From Acidimicrobiales bacterium (GTDB lineage Bacteria > Actinomycetota > Acidimicrobiia > Acidimicrobiales > DATDAH01), in the NCBI GenBank assembly GCA_016794585.1, contig JAEUJM010000040.1, forward strand, positions 1-64,000: DNA of 64,000 nucleotides, given 5' to 3'. Shown piece by piece: positions 57,428 to 64,000 of the stretch; position 1 is the stretch's first letter; every line of letters begins with the position of its first letter. The translations under genes and the position numbers were made by a program. A model generated the notes under the pieces. The model was not told the origin of the DNA, did no database searches, and saw only the letters and a list, made by a program, of their open reading frames with translations.

Positions 57428-58791
57428 GGTGCCACGGTCCAGCGCTGGACGATCTCGTCGCTGGCCACGACGGGGTGGCGCTGCAGCCGCCGGCGCTCCA
57501 CGAGCATGGCCGGGAGCAGGCGCAGGAACGCCAGGTAGGACTTGAGGCGCCGCTTGGCCAGGACGGTGTTGGGTCGTCGGCCCCGCAGCATCGGGCCGAC
57601 CACGTCGCGGCGGGCGTACGAGGCGGTGCTGAGCAGGTAGCGGAAGGCCGCGCTGGCGGCGAGGCGGGCGGGCGCGTTCTTGGTCAGCACGAGGAGGCGG
57701 TTGCGCTCGACGTAGTGGGCGAACACCGCGGAGCCTTCTCCGGCACTGGCGCCGTGGAGGTGACGGATCACGGCCTCGGGCCGGTACAGGTAGTGCCAAC
57801 CCTGCGACCGCCCCCGCCAGGAGAGGTCGGTGTCCTCGTAGTAGAGGAAGAAGCGCTCGTCGAACACGCCCACCTCGTCCAGGTAGCGGCGGCGGAGCAG
57901 CGCCTGGCCGCCGCACCAGGCGAACACCTCGGCGGGCTCGTCGAACTGCCCTCGGTCGGGCTGGAGGAAACCACGGTCGCCGCCGTAGCCCCCCTCGACC
58001 AGCTGCGAGCCGGCGTTGTTGATCACGTCGTAGGGCTCGCCGGCGAGGGCGATCTCGGCCCAGCCGGCCTCGGTGCCCACGCTCACGTCCACCGAGTGGT
58101 CGCCCGAGCGGAGGGTCACCTGCTTGGGGGCCTCGGCGGCGAGGCGCAGGCGGGCCGTCCCGCCCACGGTGGCCCCCGGGGCCACCGGGACACGGACCGA
58201 GGCCCGGCCGGACGACCAGCGAAACAGCCCTTCCGGCGGCGCCCCGTGCTCGAGGCCGTGGAAGCCCTCCACCAACTGGGCGTTGGCCATCTCGTCCTTG
58301 CCGTCCACCTCGACACCGCTGACGCGGACGCCGAGCTCGCGGACGTCGCCGCCGGCGCCGGGCACGAAGACCGGGCTCTCGATCTCGACGTCGACGAAGG
58401 TGGGGGCGAACAGCATCTTGCCGGTGGCGGCGCCCGCCTGCGGGTCCGCCTCGAGGGCCTCGACCAGCGGCGACAGCCACTGGGGCTCGACGAAGGCGTC
58501 CGGGTTGATCAGGGCCACGTAGTCGGCGTCGCCGGGGTCGCGCATGGCCAGGTTGTTGGCCGGAAAGCCGAGGTTGCCGCCGGAGTCCATGACCTGGACG
58601 CGAGGGAAGCGCTCGCGCAGGGCGGCCACGCTGCCGTCGGTCGAGGCGTTGTCCACCACGACGACCTCGAGGCGGTCCTGCGGCCAGTCGAGGTGCTCGA
58701 GGCAGTCGACGCAGCGCACCACGTCCTCACCGCCGTTGAAGTTCAGCACCACGGCCCGCACGCGGGGCGCGGGTGAGGGGTCGGGAGCCAT
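57424..58791 (-). CDS. GT2 glycosyltransferase with inserted beta-rich domain
   Basis: A 455-aa protein. The catalytic GT-A parts are RVRAVVLNFNGGEDVVRCVD, VVVDNASTDGSVAAL, NPDAF as the DXD-like site, then after an insert FAWCGGQALLRRRYLDEVG and FFLYYEDTDLSWRGR (the acidic base region), as in rhamnosyltransferase-like GT2 enzymes. The insert of about 130 residues contains VFVPGAGGDVRELGVRV and several strands ending INNAGS. It is coupled to the GT4 gene, and probably both act in one glycan. TAGGTT lies 11 bases before the ATG. The rml genes nearby make dTDP-rhamnose a plausible donor (inference). Confidence 0.83.
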   Translation of the reverse strand: MAPDPSPAPRVRAVVLNFNGGEDVVRCVDCLEHLDWPQDRLEVVVVDNASTDGSVAALRERFPRVQVMDSGGNLGFPANNLAMRDPGDADYVALINPDAFVEPQWLSPLVEALEADPQAGAATGKMLFAPTFVDVEIESPVFVPGAGGDVRELGVRVSGVEVDGKDEMANAQLVEGFHGLEHGAPPEGLFRWSSGRASVRVPVAPGATVGGTARLRLAAEAPKQVTLRSGDHSVDVSVGTEAGWAEIALAGEPYDVINNAGSQLVEGGYGGDRGFLQPDRGQFDEPAEVFAWCGGQALLRRRYLDEVGVFDERFFLYYEDTDLSWRGRSQGWHYLYRPEAVIRHLHGASAGEGSAVFAHYVERNRLLVLTKNAPARLAASAAFRYLLSTASYARRDVVGPMLRGRRPNTVLAKRRLKSYLAFLRLLPAMLVERRRLQRHPVVASDEIVQRWTVAP

Positions 58792-58802
58792 GACGGCGGA
58801 CC

Positions 58803-58808
58803 AACCTA
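58803..58808 (-). promoter_or_regulatory. putative -10 (TAGGTT) of the GT2-GT4 pair
   Basis: The minus-strand TAGGTT sits in a GATAGGTTGG decamer identical to the one before the giant GT2 gene at 7584, and ends 11 bases before ATG 58791. Confidence 0.38.
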
Positions 58809-58816
58809 TCGGGCGG

Positions 58817-60868
58817 CTACGTCAGGGCGAGCCAGAGCTTGTCGGTCGCCCCGCCCGTCCCGTACCAGAACAGGTCGCCGCGGCCGTCGGCGTTCCAGTC
58901 GCCGGTGAACGGGGCGTCGAAGGTGCCGTTGGCGGTGACGGCGCGTGAGGTGAACGCCCGGGTGGTCGTGCCCAGCCACATCGTGTCGGCGGCGCCGCCC
59001 GGCGAGTACCAGAGGACGTCGTCGGTGCCGCCGCCCGTGTAATCGGCGACGAGGGGCACCGCGTTGCGGTTGACGGTGACCGACTTGCCCACGAACCCGT
59101 TGACCTCGCCGTACCAGACGGTGTCGGTGGCGGCGCCGGGCCCGTACCAGAACACGTCCGAGCGGTCGTCGCCGTTGAAGTCGCCCACCATCGGGGTGAA
59201 GGTGCCGTTCACGGTGACGTCGTCGTCGGTGAAGTTCTCGCTGCTGGTGCCGCGCCAGAGGTTGTCCACGGCGCCGCCGGCGCCGTACCAGAGCACATCG
59301 CTCTCGCCGTCGCCGTCGAAGTCGCCGGCGAGGGGCTGGTAGTCGGCCCCCACGGTGAACGCCTTGGACAGGAACGTCCCGTCGGTGCGGCCGTACCAGA
59401 CCGAGTCCGCGCCGGCGCCCGGGCCGTACCAGAACACGTCGCTGCGCCCGTCGCCGTTGAAGTCCCCCACCGCCGGCCGGTAGGTGCCGCCGACACCCAC
59501 GGTGCGGTTGACGAAGCCGTTGGCGGTGCCGAGCCAGAGGCGGTCGGGCGCCGCTCCGGGGCCGTACCAGAGGACGTCGTCGTAGGCGTCGCCGTTGAAG
59601 TCGCCCGCGAGAGGGACGAAGGTGCCGTTGACCGCGACCTGGCGGCCGGTGAAGCGCCCCGGGCCGACGAGCTCGTCGAACTTGGCCCGGGCGGCGCTGC
59701 GGATGGTGCCGAGTCGGCCGTAGAGCGCGTTGCCGGGGCAGGACGACTGGCCCACGTCGCGGTGGCCGACGATGTTGGACGACGACGGGCGGGTGCCGCC
59801 GAGGAAGAGCTTCCACCCGATGAGGCGCCCGTAGGAGGTCACCGCCGCCGAGGTGACCGAGCTGGTGGCGTCGCCGAGGAAGGCGACCCCGACCGAGCCG
59901 GTGTTGTTGTTCATGGCGTGGGCGCCGATCACCGCGTTGCGGATGCCGCCGGCGCGCGCCTCCCAGATGCCGCCGAAGCGGTCGATGACGAAGTTGTACC
60001 CGATGTCGTCCCAGCCCCGGGCGTCCTGGTGGTACGCCTGGACCGAGCGCAGCAGGCTCGGCACCTGGGCCGGGCTGTACGAGTTGGTGTTGACCGTGTG
60101 GTGCACGATCGCCCGCCGCAGGTAGGGGTGCACGTCGGGAGTCCCGCGGTACGGGCGTGCGCCCCACGACGACCGCAACCGCACCCCCGGCTCCCCGGCG
60201 GCCTCGGGAGCGGCGCTGCCCGTGCCGGTGTCCATGGCCTCGGTGGCCCCGTCGACGGCGACGGGCTCGCCGGTCTCGCGCACGAGGAACACCTCGACGT
60301 CGGTGGCGTCGCCCGGCAGGTCCAGTTGGTAGGCGTCGGCCCGGCCGACGGCCACGGGCTCGCTGACGGGGGCACCGGTGCGCTGCGCCTCCCCCACCGA
60401 CGCCGACTCCGGCGCGGCGGGGTCGGCACCGTGGCTGTCGTCGAGGTGGAGCTCGGCCCACGGCCCCCAGCGGCCGTCGGTGCGCACCCGCACCTGGCCT
60501 TCGCCTCCCGACGCCGAGCGGAAGCCGGCACCGATCAGCACGAACTCGTCGACCGCCTCCTCGGCGGTGACCATGCGGGTGCCGGCGCCCTCCTCGGGGC
60601 CGGCCGGCTGCTCGCCGTCGAGGACCGGGGCGGGCGCGTCGGCGACGGGCACGGCGTCGAGCGCGGGCTGCACGGTGTCGGTCCGCATGGCGGATTCGGT
60701 CGCCAGGCTGCCCTGGTTGCCGGCCGAGGCCTGCGCCCCCGGTCGCGCCTCCTGGGCGGCGGCGCCCGGCACGGCGAGCCCGACGGCCACCAGGAGCGCG
60801 GTGCCGCACAGGGCGGCGCGGCGCCGACGGGTGCCACGGAGGGACGGGAGCGAACGAGCCAACGACAT
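58817..60868 (-). CDS. secreted PGRP-type amidase with six WYGPG/FG-GAP repeats
   Basis: A 683-aa exported protein. A signal peptide (CGTALLVAVGLAVPGAAAQ) is followed by an acidic Ala/Pro-rich region, a small beta-domain, then a peptidoglycan-recognition/Amidase_2 domain: LRSSWGARPYRGTPDV, zinc His in RAIVHHTVNTNS, GWDDIGYNFVIDRFGGIWEA, and NIVGHRDVGQSSCPGNALYG with the other His and Cys ligands. It would cleave N-acetylmuramoyl-L-Ala bonds or bind wall. Six repeats of GDFNGDGRSDVFWYGPG type form the C-terminal propeller, as in the protein at 32469. ATG 60868 is used; TACCGT lies about 69 bases upstream. Confidence 0.88.
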   Translation of the reverse strand: MSLARSLPSLRGTRRRRAALCGTALLVAVGLAVPGAAAQEARPGAQASAGNQGSLATESAMRTDTVQPALDAVPVADAPAPVLDGEQPAGPEEGAGTRMVTAEEAVDEFVLIGAGFRSASGGEGQVRVRTDGRWGPWAELHLDDSHGADPAAPESASVGEAQRTGAPVSEPVAVGRADAYQLDLPGDATDVEVFLVRETGEPVAVDGATEAMDTGTGSAAPEAAGEPGVRLRSSWGARPYRGTPDVHPYLRRAIVHHTVNTNSYSPAQVPSLLRSVQAYHQDARGWDDIGYNFVIDRFGGIWEARAGGIRNAVIGAHAMNNNTGSVGVAFLGDATSSVTSAAVTSYGRLIGWKLFLGGTRPSSSNIVGHRDVGQSSCPGNALYGRLGTIRSAARAKFDELVGPGRFTGRQVAVNGTFVPLAGDFNGDAYDDVLWYGPGAAPDRLWLGTANGFVNRTVGVGGTYRPAVGDFNGDGRSDVFWYGPGAGADSVWYGRTDGTFLSKAFTVGADYQPLAGDFDGDGESDVLWYGAGGAVDNLWRGTSSENFTDDDVTVNGTFTPMVGDFNGDDRSDVFWYGPGAATDTVWYGEVNGFVGKSVTVNRNAVPLVADYTGGGTDDVLWYSPGGAADTMWLGTTTRAFTSRAVTANGTFDAPFTGDWNADGRGDLFWYGTGGATDKLWLALT

Positions 60869-60936
60869 GGAAACCACCACTGAGCTGTGTGGCGCGGGCC
60901 CGCACGGTCGGGTCCGACCCCCGGCGCTGGACGCCA

Positions 60937-60994
60937 ACGGTAGCCGCGCTCCCCGGCCCGGGAATGAACCCCCAGGTGGTTCGCCCGGTAACCT
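60937..60994. promoter_or_regulatory. divergent promoter region of the amidase and rmlA
   Basis: The minus-strand TACCGT (60942-60937) would drive the amidase gene with a leader of about 65 bases. The plus-strand TAACCT (60989-60994) ends 8 bases before GTG 61003 of rmlA, suggesting a leaderless rml transcript. Confidence 0.42.
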
Positions 60995-61002
60995 CAGCCG
61001 CC

Positions 61003-62109
61003 GTGAAGGGTCTGATCCTCTCGGGTGGTGCGGGAACGCGCCTGCGCCCCATCACCCACACGAGCGCGAAGCAGCTCGTGCCCATCGCGAACAAGCCCAT
61101 CTTGTTCTACGGCCTCGAGGACATGGCCGCCGCCGGCATCACCGACGTCGGCATCATCATCGGCGAGACGGGCGACGAGATCCGCGCCGCGGTGGGCGAC
61201 GGCTCCGAGTTCGGCCTCTCGATCACCTACATCCCCCAGGACGAGCCCCTCGGCCTCGCCCACTGCGTGCTCATCGCCCGCGACTTCCTCGCCGGCGAGG
61301 ACTTCGTCATGTACCTCGGCGACAACATGCTCGAGCAGGGCCTCACCGAGTTCGTCGACCGCTTCGAAGAGGACCGGGAGCGCTCCCGCACGCCCACGCT
61401 CGGCGAGACCACCCCGGCGCCCGTCGCCCAGATCCTGCTCGCCCAGGTGGACGACCCCCGCCAGTTCGGCGTGGCCGAGGTCGACGCCGCCGGCCAGGTG
61501 CTGCGCCTCGTCGAGAAGCCCGACGTGCCCCCGTCGGACCTCGCCCTCGTGGGCGTCTACCTCTTCGACCACCACGTCATCGAGGCCGTCGAGTCCATCG
61601 CCCCCTCGCCGCGGGGCGAGCTCGAGATCACCGACGCCATCCAGTGGCTCATCGACCAGGGCCACCGCGTCCGTCACGAGGTGCTGGACGGCTGGTGGAT
61701 CGACACCGGCAAGAAGGACCCCCTCCTCGAGTGCAACTACCTCGTGCTCGACCGGATCCAGTCCGCCGTGCACGGCGACGTCGACGTCCACTCCCACCTC
61801 CACGGGCGGGTCGAGGTCGCGAAGGGCGCCGAGATCATCAACTCGACCATCCGCGGCCCCGTCGTCATCGGCGAGCGCACCAAGGTGGTCAACAGCTACA
61901 TCGGCCCGTACACCTCGGTGTCCTCGGACTGCGAGATCCGAGACGCCGAGCTCGAGCACTCGGTGGTGCTCCAGGAGAGCCGCATCGCCGGCATCTCCGG
62001 CCTCACCGACTCCCTCATCGGTCGTCAGGTGGTCGTCGAGCGCTCGGGCCAGCGCCCGCGTGCCACCCGCCTCATGCTCGGCGACCATTCCCGAATCGAC
62101 CTGGAGTAA
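61003..62109 (+). CDS. rmlA: glucose-1-phosphate thymidylyltransferase (long form)
   Basis: A 368-aa nucleotidyltransferase. It begins KGLILSGGAGTRLRPITHTS with AKQLVPIANKP, then YIPQDEPLGLAHCVLIARDF, FVMYLGDNML, RLVEKPDVPPSDLALVG and GWWIDTGKKDPLL, the RmlA family core. A C-terminal left-handed beta-helix (about 260-355) marks the long StrD-like form. It makes dTDP-glucose, the first step to dTDP-L-rhamnose. The GTG start follows TAACCT. It is the first gene of rmlA-rmlC-rmlB-rmlD. Confidence 0.92.
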   Translation: MKGLILSGGAGTRLRPITHTSAKQLVPIANKPILFYGLEDMAAAGITDVGIIIGETGDEIRAAVGDGSEFGLSITYIPQDEPLGLAHCVLIARDFLAGEDFVMYLGDNMLEQGLTEFVDRFEEDRERSRTPTLGETTPAPVAQILLAQVDDPRQFGVAEVDAAGQVLRLVEKPDVPPSDLALVGVYLFDHHVIEAVESIAPSPRGELEITDAIQWLIDQGHRVRHEVLDGWWIDTGKKDPLLECNYLVLDRIQSAVHGDVDVHSHLHGRVEVAKGAEIINSTIRGPVVIGERTKVVNSYIGPYTSVSSDCEIRDAELEHSVVLQESRIAGISGLTDSLIGRQVVVERSGQRPRATRLMLGDHSRIDLE

Positions 62110-62111
62110 CG

Positions 62112-62678
62112 ATGCCCACCATCACCGAATCCGACGTCATCGCCGGCGTGATGCACGTCACCCCGGACGTCCACGGCGACGACCGCGGCTTCTTCGTGGA
62201 GACCTACCGCCGCTCGTGGTTCCCGCTGGGCCGCGAGATGATCCAGGGCAACCGAGGCGACCGCCAGCAGGGCGCCGTCGTGGGTCTGCACTACCACCTC
62301 CACCAGGCCGACTACTGGTACGTCCCCAACGGCCTCGCCCGCGTCGTCCTGCACGACCTGCGGGTGGGCAGCCCCACCGACGGCGCCACCCTCACCCTGG
62401 ACCTCGGGGCGCCCCCCGGGGAGCGCCAGGACCACAAGGGCGTGTTCATCCCGCCGGGGGTGGCCCACGGCTTCGCCGCCCTCACCGACATGACCATCAC
62501 CTACCTGGTGGACGGCTACTACAACCCCGCCGACGAGCTCGGCGTGGCCTGGGACGACCCCGCCATCGGGGCCGACTGGGGCGTCGCCGAGCCCGTGCTC
62601 AGCGAGCGGGACAAGAAGAACCCCCGTCGCGCCGACCTCGACCCTGCCCTGCGCCCCCACGCGGCGCTGCGCACCTGA
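62112..62678 (+). CDS. rmlC: dTDP-4-dehydrorhamnose 3,5-epimerase
   Basis: A 188-aa cupin-like protein. It has DVHGDDRGFFVETYRRSWF, then QQGAVVGLHYHLHQADYW with the active-site His pair, VVLHDLRVGSPTDGATLT, and FIPPGVAHGFAALTD; the catalytic HxHxxQ-like region reads HYHLHQ. Typical RmlC sequences have H-x-Q in RGLHxQ; here HYHLHQADYWYVPNG resembles the longer-loop subgroup, so some other deoxysugar epimerase is possible. It starts 2 bases after rmlA and ends 5 bases before rmlB. Confidence 0.85.
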   Translation: MPTITESDVIAGVMHVTPDVHGDDRGFFVETYRRSWFPLGREMIQGNRGDRQQGAVVGLHYHLHQADYWYVPNGLARVVLHDLRVGSPTDGATLTLDLGAPPGERQDHKGVFIPPGVAHGFAALTDMTITYLVDGYYNPADELGVAWDDPAIGADWGVAEPVLSERDKKNPRRADLDPALRPHAALRT

Positions 62679-62683
62679 GCGTC

Positions 62684-63634
62684 GTGAAGCTCTTCGTCAC
62701 CGGCGGCGCCGGCTTCATCGGTTCCAACTACGTCCGCCTCGTGCTCGGGTCCACCGACGACGAGGTCACGGTCTTCGACGCCCTCACCTACGCGGGCAAC
62801 CTCGAGAACCTCGACGGGCTCGACGACGGCGGCCGCTTCCACTTCGTCAAAGGCGACATCTGCGACCGCGAGGCGGTCCGTGAGGCCATGACCGGCCACG
62901 ACGTCGTCGTGCACTTCGCGGCCGAGAGCCACGTCGACCGCTCGATCGTCGACCCCGACACGTTCGTGCGCACCAACTGCGACGGCACCAACGTCTTGTG
63001 CGACACCGCCCGCCACCTCGAGGTGGAGCGGTTCGTGCACATCTCCACCGACGAGGTCTACGGCTCGATCGACGTGGGCTCGTTCCGCGAGACCGACCGG
63101 CTCGGGCCCCGCTCCCCCTACTCGGCCTCGAAGGCCGGGTCGGACCTCATCGCCCTCTCGTACCACGAGACCTACGGCCTGCCCGTCATCATCACCCGCT
63201 CGTCGAACAACTTCGGGCCCTACCAGTTCCCCGAGAAGGTCATCCCCCTGTTCGTGACCAACCTGCTCGACGGCGAGAAGGTCCCGCTCTACGGCGACGG
63301 CATGAACGTGCGCGACTGGTGCTTCGTCGAGGACAACTGCGCCGGTGTCGACCTCGTCCGCCGGGAGGGCACCGTGGGCGAGATCTACAACATCGGCGCC
63401 GGCAACGAGCTGCCCAACCGCGAGCTCACCATGAAGATCCTGGCCCTGCTCGGCCACGACGAGTCCATGATCCGCCCCGTGGAGGACCGCCTCGGCCACG
63501 ACCGCCGCTACTCCATCGACTGCACGAAGGTGCGCTCGTTGGGCTGGGCACCCCGGCGCGACCTCGACGAGGCCCTCGAGGAGACGGTCGCCTGGTACCG
63601 CGACAACCGGCCGTGGTGGGAGAAGCTGCGCTGA
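62684..63634 (+). CDS. rmlB: dTDP-glucose 4,6-dehydratase
   Basis: A 316-aa extended SDR. VTGGAGFIGSNYVRLVLG, FDALTYAGNLENLDGL, HFAAESHVDRSIVDPDTFV, HISTDEVYGSID with the catalytic Asp-Glu-Val, Y-x3-K in SPYSASKAGSDL, and TRSSNNFGPYQFPEKVIPLF are diagnostic. It makes dTDP-4-keto-6-deoxy-glucose from dTDP-glucose. GTG 62684 starts the protein. Its stop TGA shares one base with the ATG of a 13-codon mini-ORF that leads into rmlD. Confidence 0.95.
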   Translation: MKLFVTGGAGFIGSNYVRLVLGSTDDEVTVFDALTYAGNLENLDGLDDGGRFHFVKGDICDREAVREAMTGHDVVVHFAAESHVDRSIVDPDTFVRTNCDGTNVLCDTARHLEVERFVHISTDEVYGSIDVGSFRETDRLGPRSPYSASKAGSDLIALSYHETYGLPVIITRSSNNFGPYQFPEKVIPLFVTNLLDGEKVPLYGDGMNVRDWCFVEDNCAGVDLVRREGTVGEIYNIGAGNELPNRELTMKILALLGHDESMIRPVEDRLGHDRRYSIDCTKVRSLGWAPRRDLDEALEETVAWYRDNRPWWEKLR

Positions 63635-63675
63635 TGGCCCGCTCCCGGAGCGGCGCAACCGGCACCCGCCCGTGA
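63634..63675 (+). CDS. 13-codon mini-ORF linking rmlB and rmlD (possible coupling peptide)
   Basis: An ATG at 63634 overlaps the rmlB stop (TGATG) and the frame reads MARSRSGATGTRP before a TGA at 63673-63675, which overlaps the rmlD GTG (GTGA). The frame exactly spans the gap between the two genes. It may carry ribosomes from rmlB to rmlD, or be chance. Confidence 0.35.
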   Translation: MARSRSGATGTRP

Positions 63676-64000
63676 GGGTCCTCGTCACGGGGGCCGGCGG
63701 CCAGGTCGGCACCGAGCTCGTCGAGGCCTTCGCCGGCCACGAGGTCGTGGCCTGCGACCGGGCCCGGCTCGACGTCGCGAGTCGCGACTCGGTGCTGGCG
63801 GCCATCACCTCGGTCGAGCCCGACGCCGTGGTGCACGCCGCGGCCTGGACCGCGGTCGACGACTGCGAGAGCGACCCCGACCGGGCCTTCGCGGTCAACG
63901 CGCTCGGCACCCGCCACGTCGCCGAGGCCGCCCGCATCGTGGGCGCCCGGGTCTGCTACCTGTCCACCGACTACGTCTTCGACGGCACCTCACCCACGCC
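63672..64000 (+). CDS. rmlD: dTDP-4-dehydrorhamnose reductase, 5' part (runs off the right edge)
   Basis: The first 109 codons of an SDR: VRVLVTGAGGQVGTELVEAF, CDRARLDVASRDSVLAAI, EPDAVVHAAAWTAVDDCESD, and LSTDYVFDGT, all characteristic of RmlD. It reduces dTDP-4-keto-L-rhamnose to dTDP-L-rhamnose. The gene order A-C-B-D completes the rhamnose pathway, and the C-terminus lies beyond base 64000. The GTG start overlaps the stop of the mini-ORF. Confidence 0.9.
   Translation, partial: MRVLVTGAGGQVGTELVEAFAGHEVVACDRARLDVASRDSVLAAITSVEPDAVVHAAAWTAVDDCESDPDRAFAVNALGTRHVAEAARIVGARVCYLSTDYVFDGTSPT

Overview
The window looks like chromosomal DNA of a high-GC actinobacterium. GC is very high by eye, GTG starts are common, coding is dense, and there are genes for coenzyme F420 (cofD, cofE), AccA3-type acyl-CoA carboxylase, methylmalonyl-CoA mutase with its MeaB chaperone, DUF3499 and DUF5719. 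Several secreted or membrane proteins resemble those of Acidimicrobiia (Iamia/Ilumatobacter relatives), but that placement is an inference. I see no rRNA, tRNA, CRISPR array, transposase, integrase or phage gene, and no gene-free stretch above 300 bases.

Layout. 1-7.6 kb: a DUF3499 fragment, ftsH, then a leftward operon of a giant membrane glycosyltransferase, DUF5719 and a thioredoxin-like protein. 7.7-13.3 kb: a small protein, GT4 and Rmd; an XRE regulator; then gmd overlapping the F420 genes cofD and cofE. 13.4-24.6 kb: sugar-nucleotide and glycosyltransferase genes (GalE-like, GDP-mannose pyrophosphorylase-like, three GT4, Fcl, UXS, UGD) and an LCP ligase. 24.7-32.4 kb: pabB, pabC, a sulfotransferase, birA, accA3, two more sulfotransferases and a GT-A protein. 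32.5-41.4 kb: a secreted propeller protein, a glycosyltransferase, two sulfotransferases, the Wzm/Wzt ABC glycan exporter, an RDD protein and an LpdA-like flavoprotein. 41.4-46 kb: FetAB-like transporter, mutB, meaB. 46-55.8 kb: a secreted 7-blade propeller, two tandem LtaS/sulfatase-fold membrane enzymes, two methyltransferases and a YLDPGTGS microprotein. 55.8-64 kb: two glycosyltransferases with extra beta-rich domains, a secreted PGRP-type amidase with six WYGPG repeats, and rmlA-rmlC-rmlB-rmlD (rmlD runs off the end).

How it fits together (inference): the window mostly encodes a cell-envelope glycan factory. It can supply GDP-mannose, GDP-D-rhamnose, GDP-L-fucose, UDP-GlcA, UDP-xylose, UDP-galactose and dTDP-L-rhamnose. 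About nine glycosyltransferases assemble glycans, five P-loop sulfotransferases may sulfate them, Wzm/Wzt would export one polymer, and an LCP enzyme could attach a glycan to the wall. Interleaved housekeeping genes (F420, folate, biotin/acyl-CoA carboxylase, propionate metabolism) resemble, from memory, the fbiA-fbiB-manB-rmlD-cpsA-birA-accA3-lpdA neighbourhood of Mycobacterium tuberculosis.

Two genome-style signals stand out. Most transcription units start with a TANNNT-like hexamer 5-11 bases before the start codon, which suggests leaderless mRNAs, and genes within operons are typically coupled by GTGA/ATGA overlaps.
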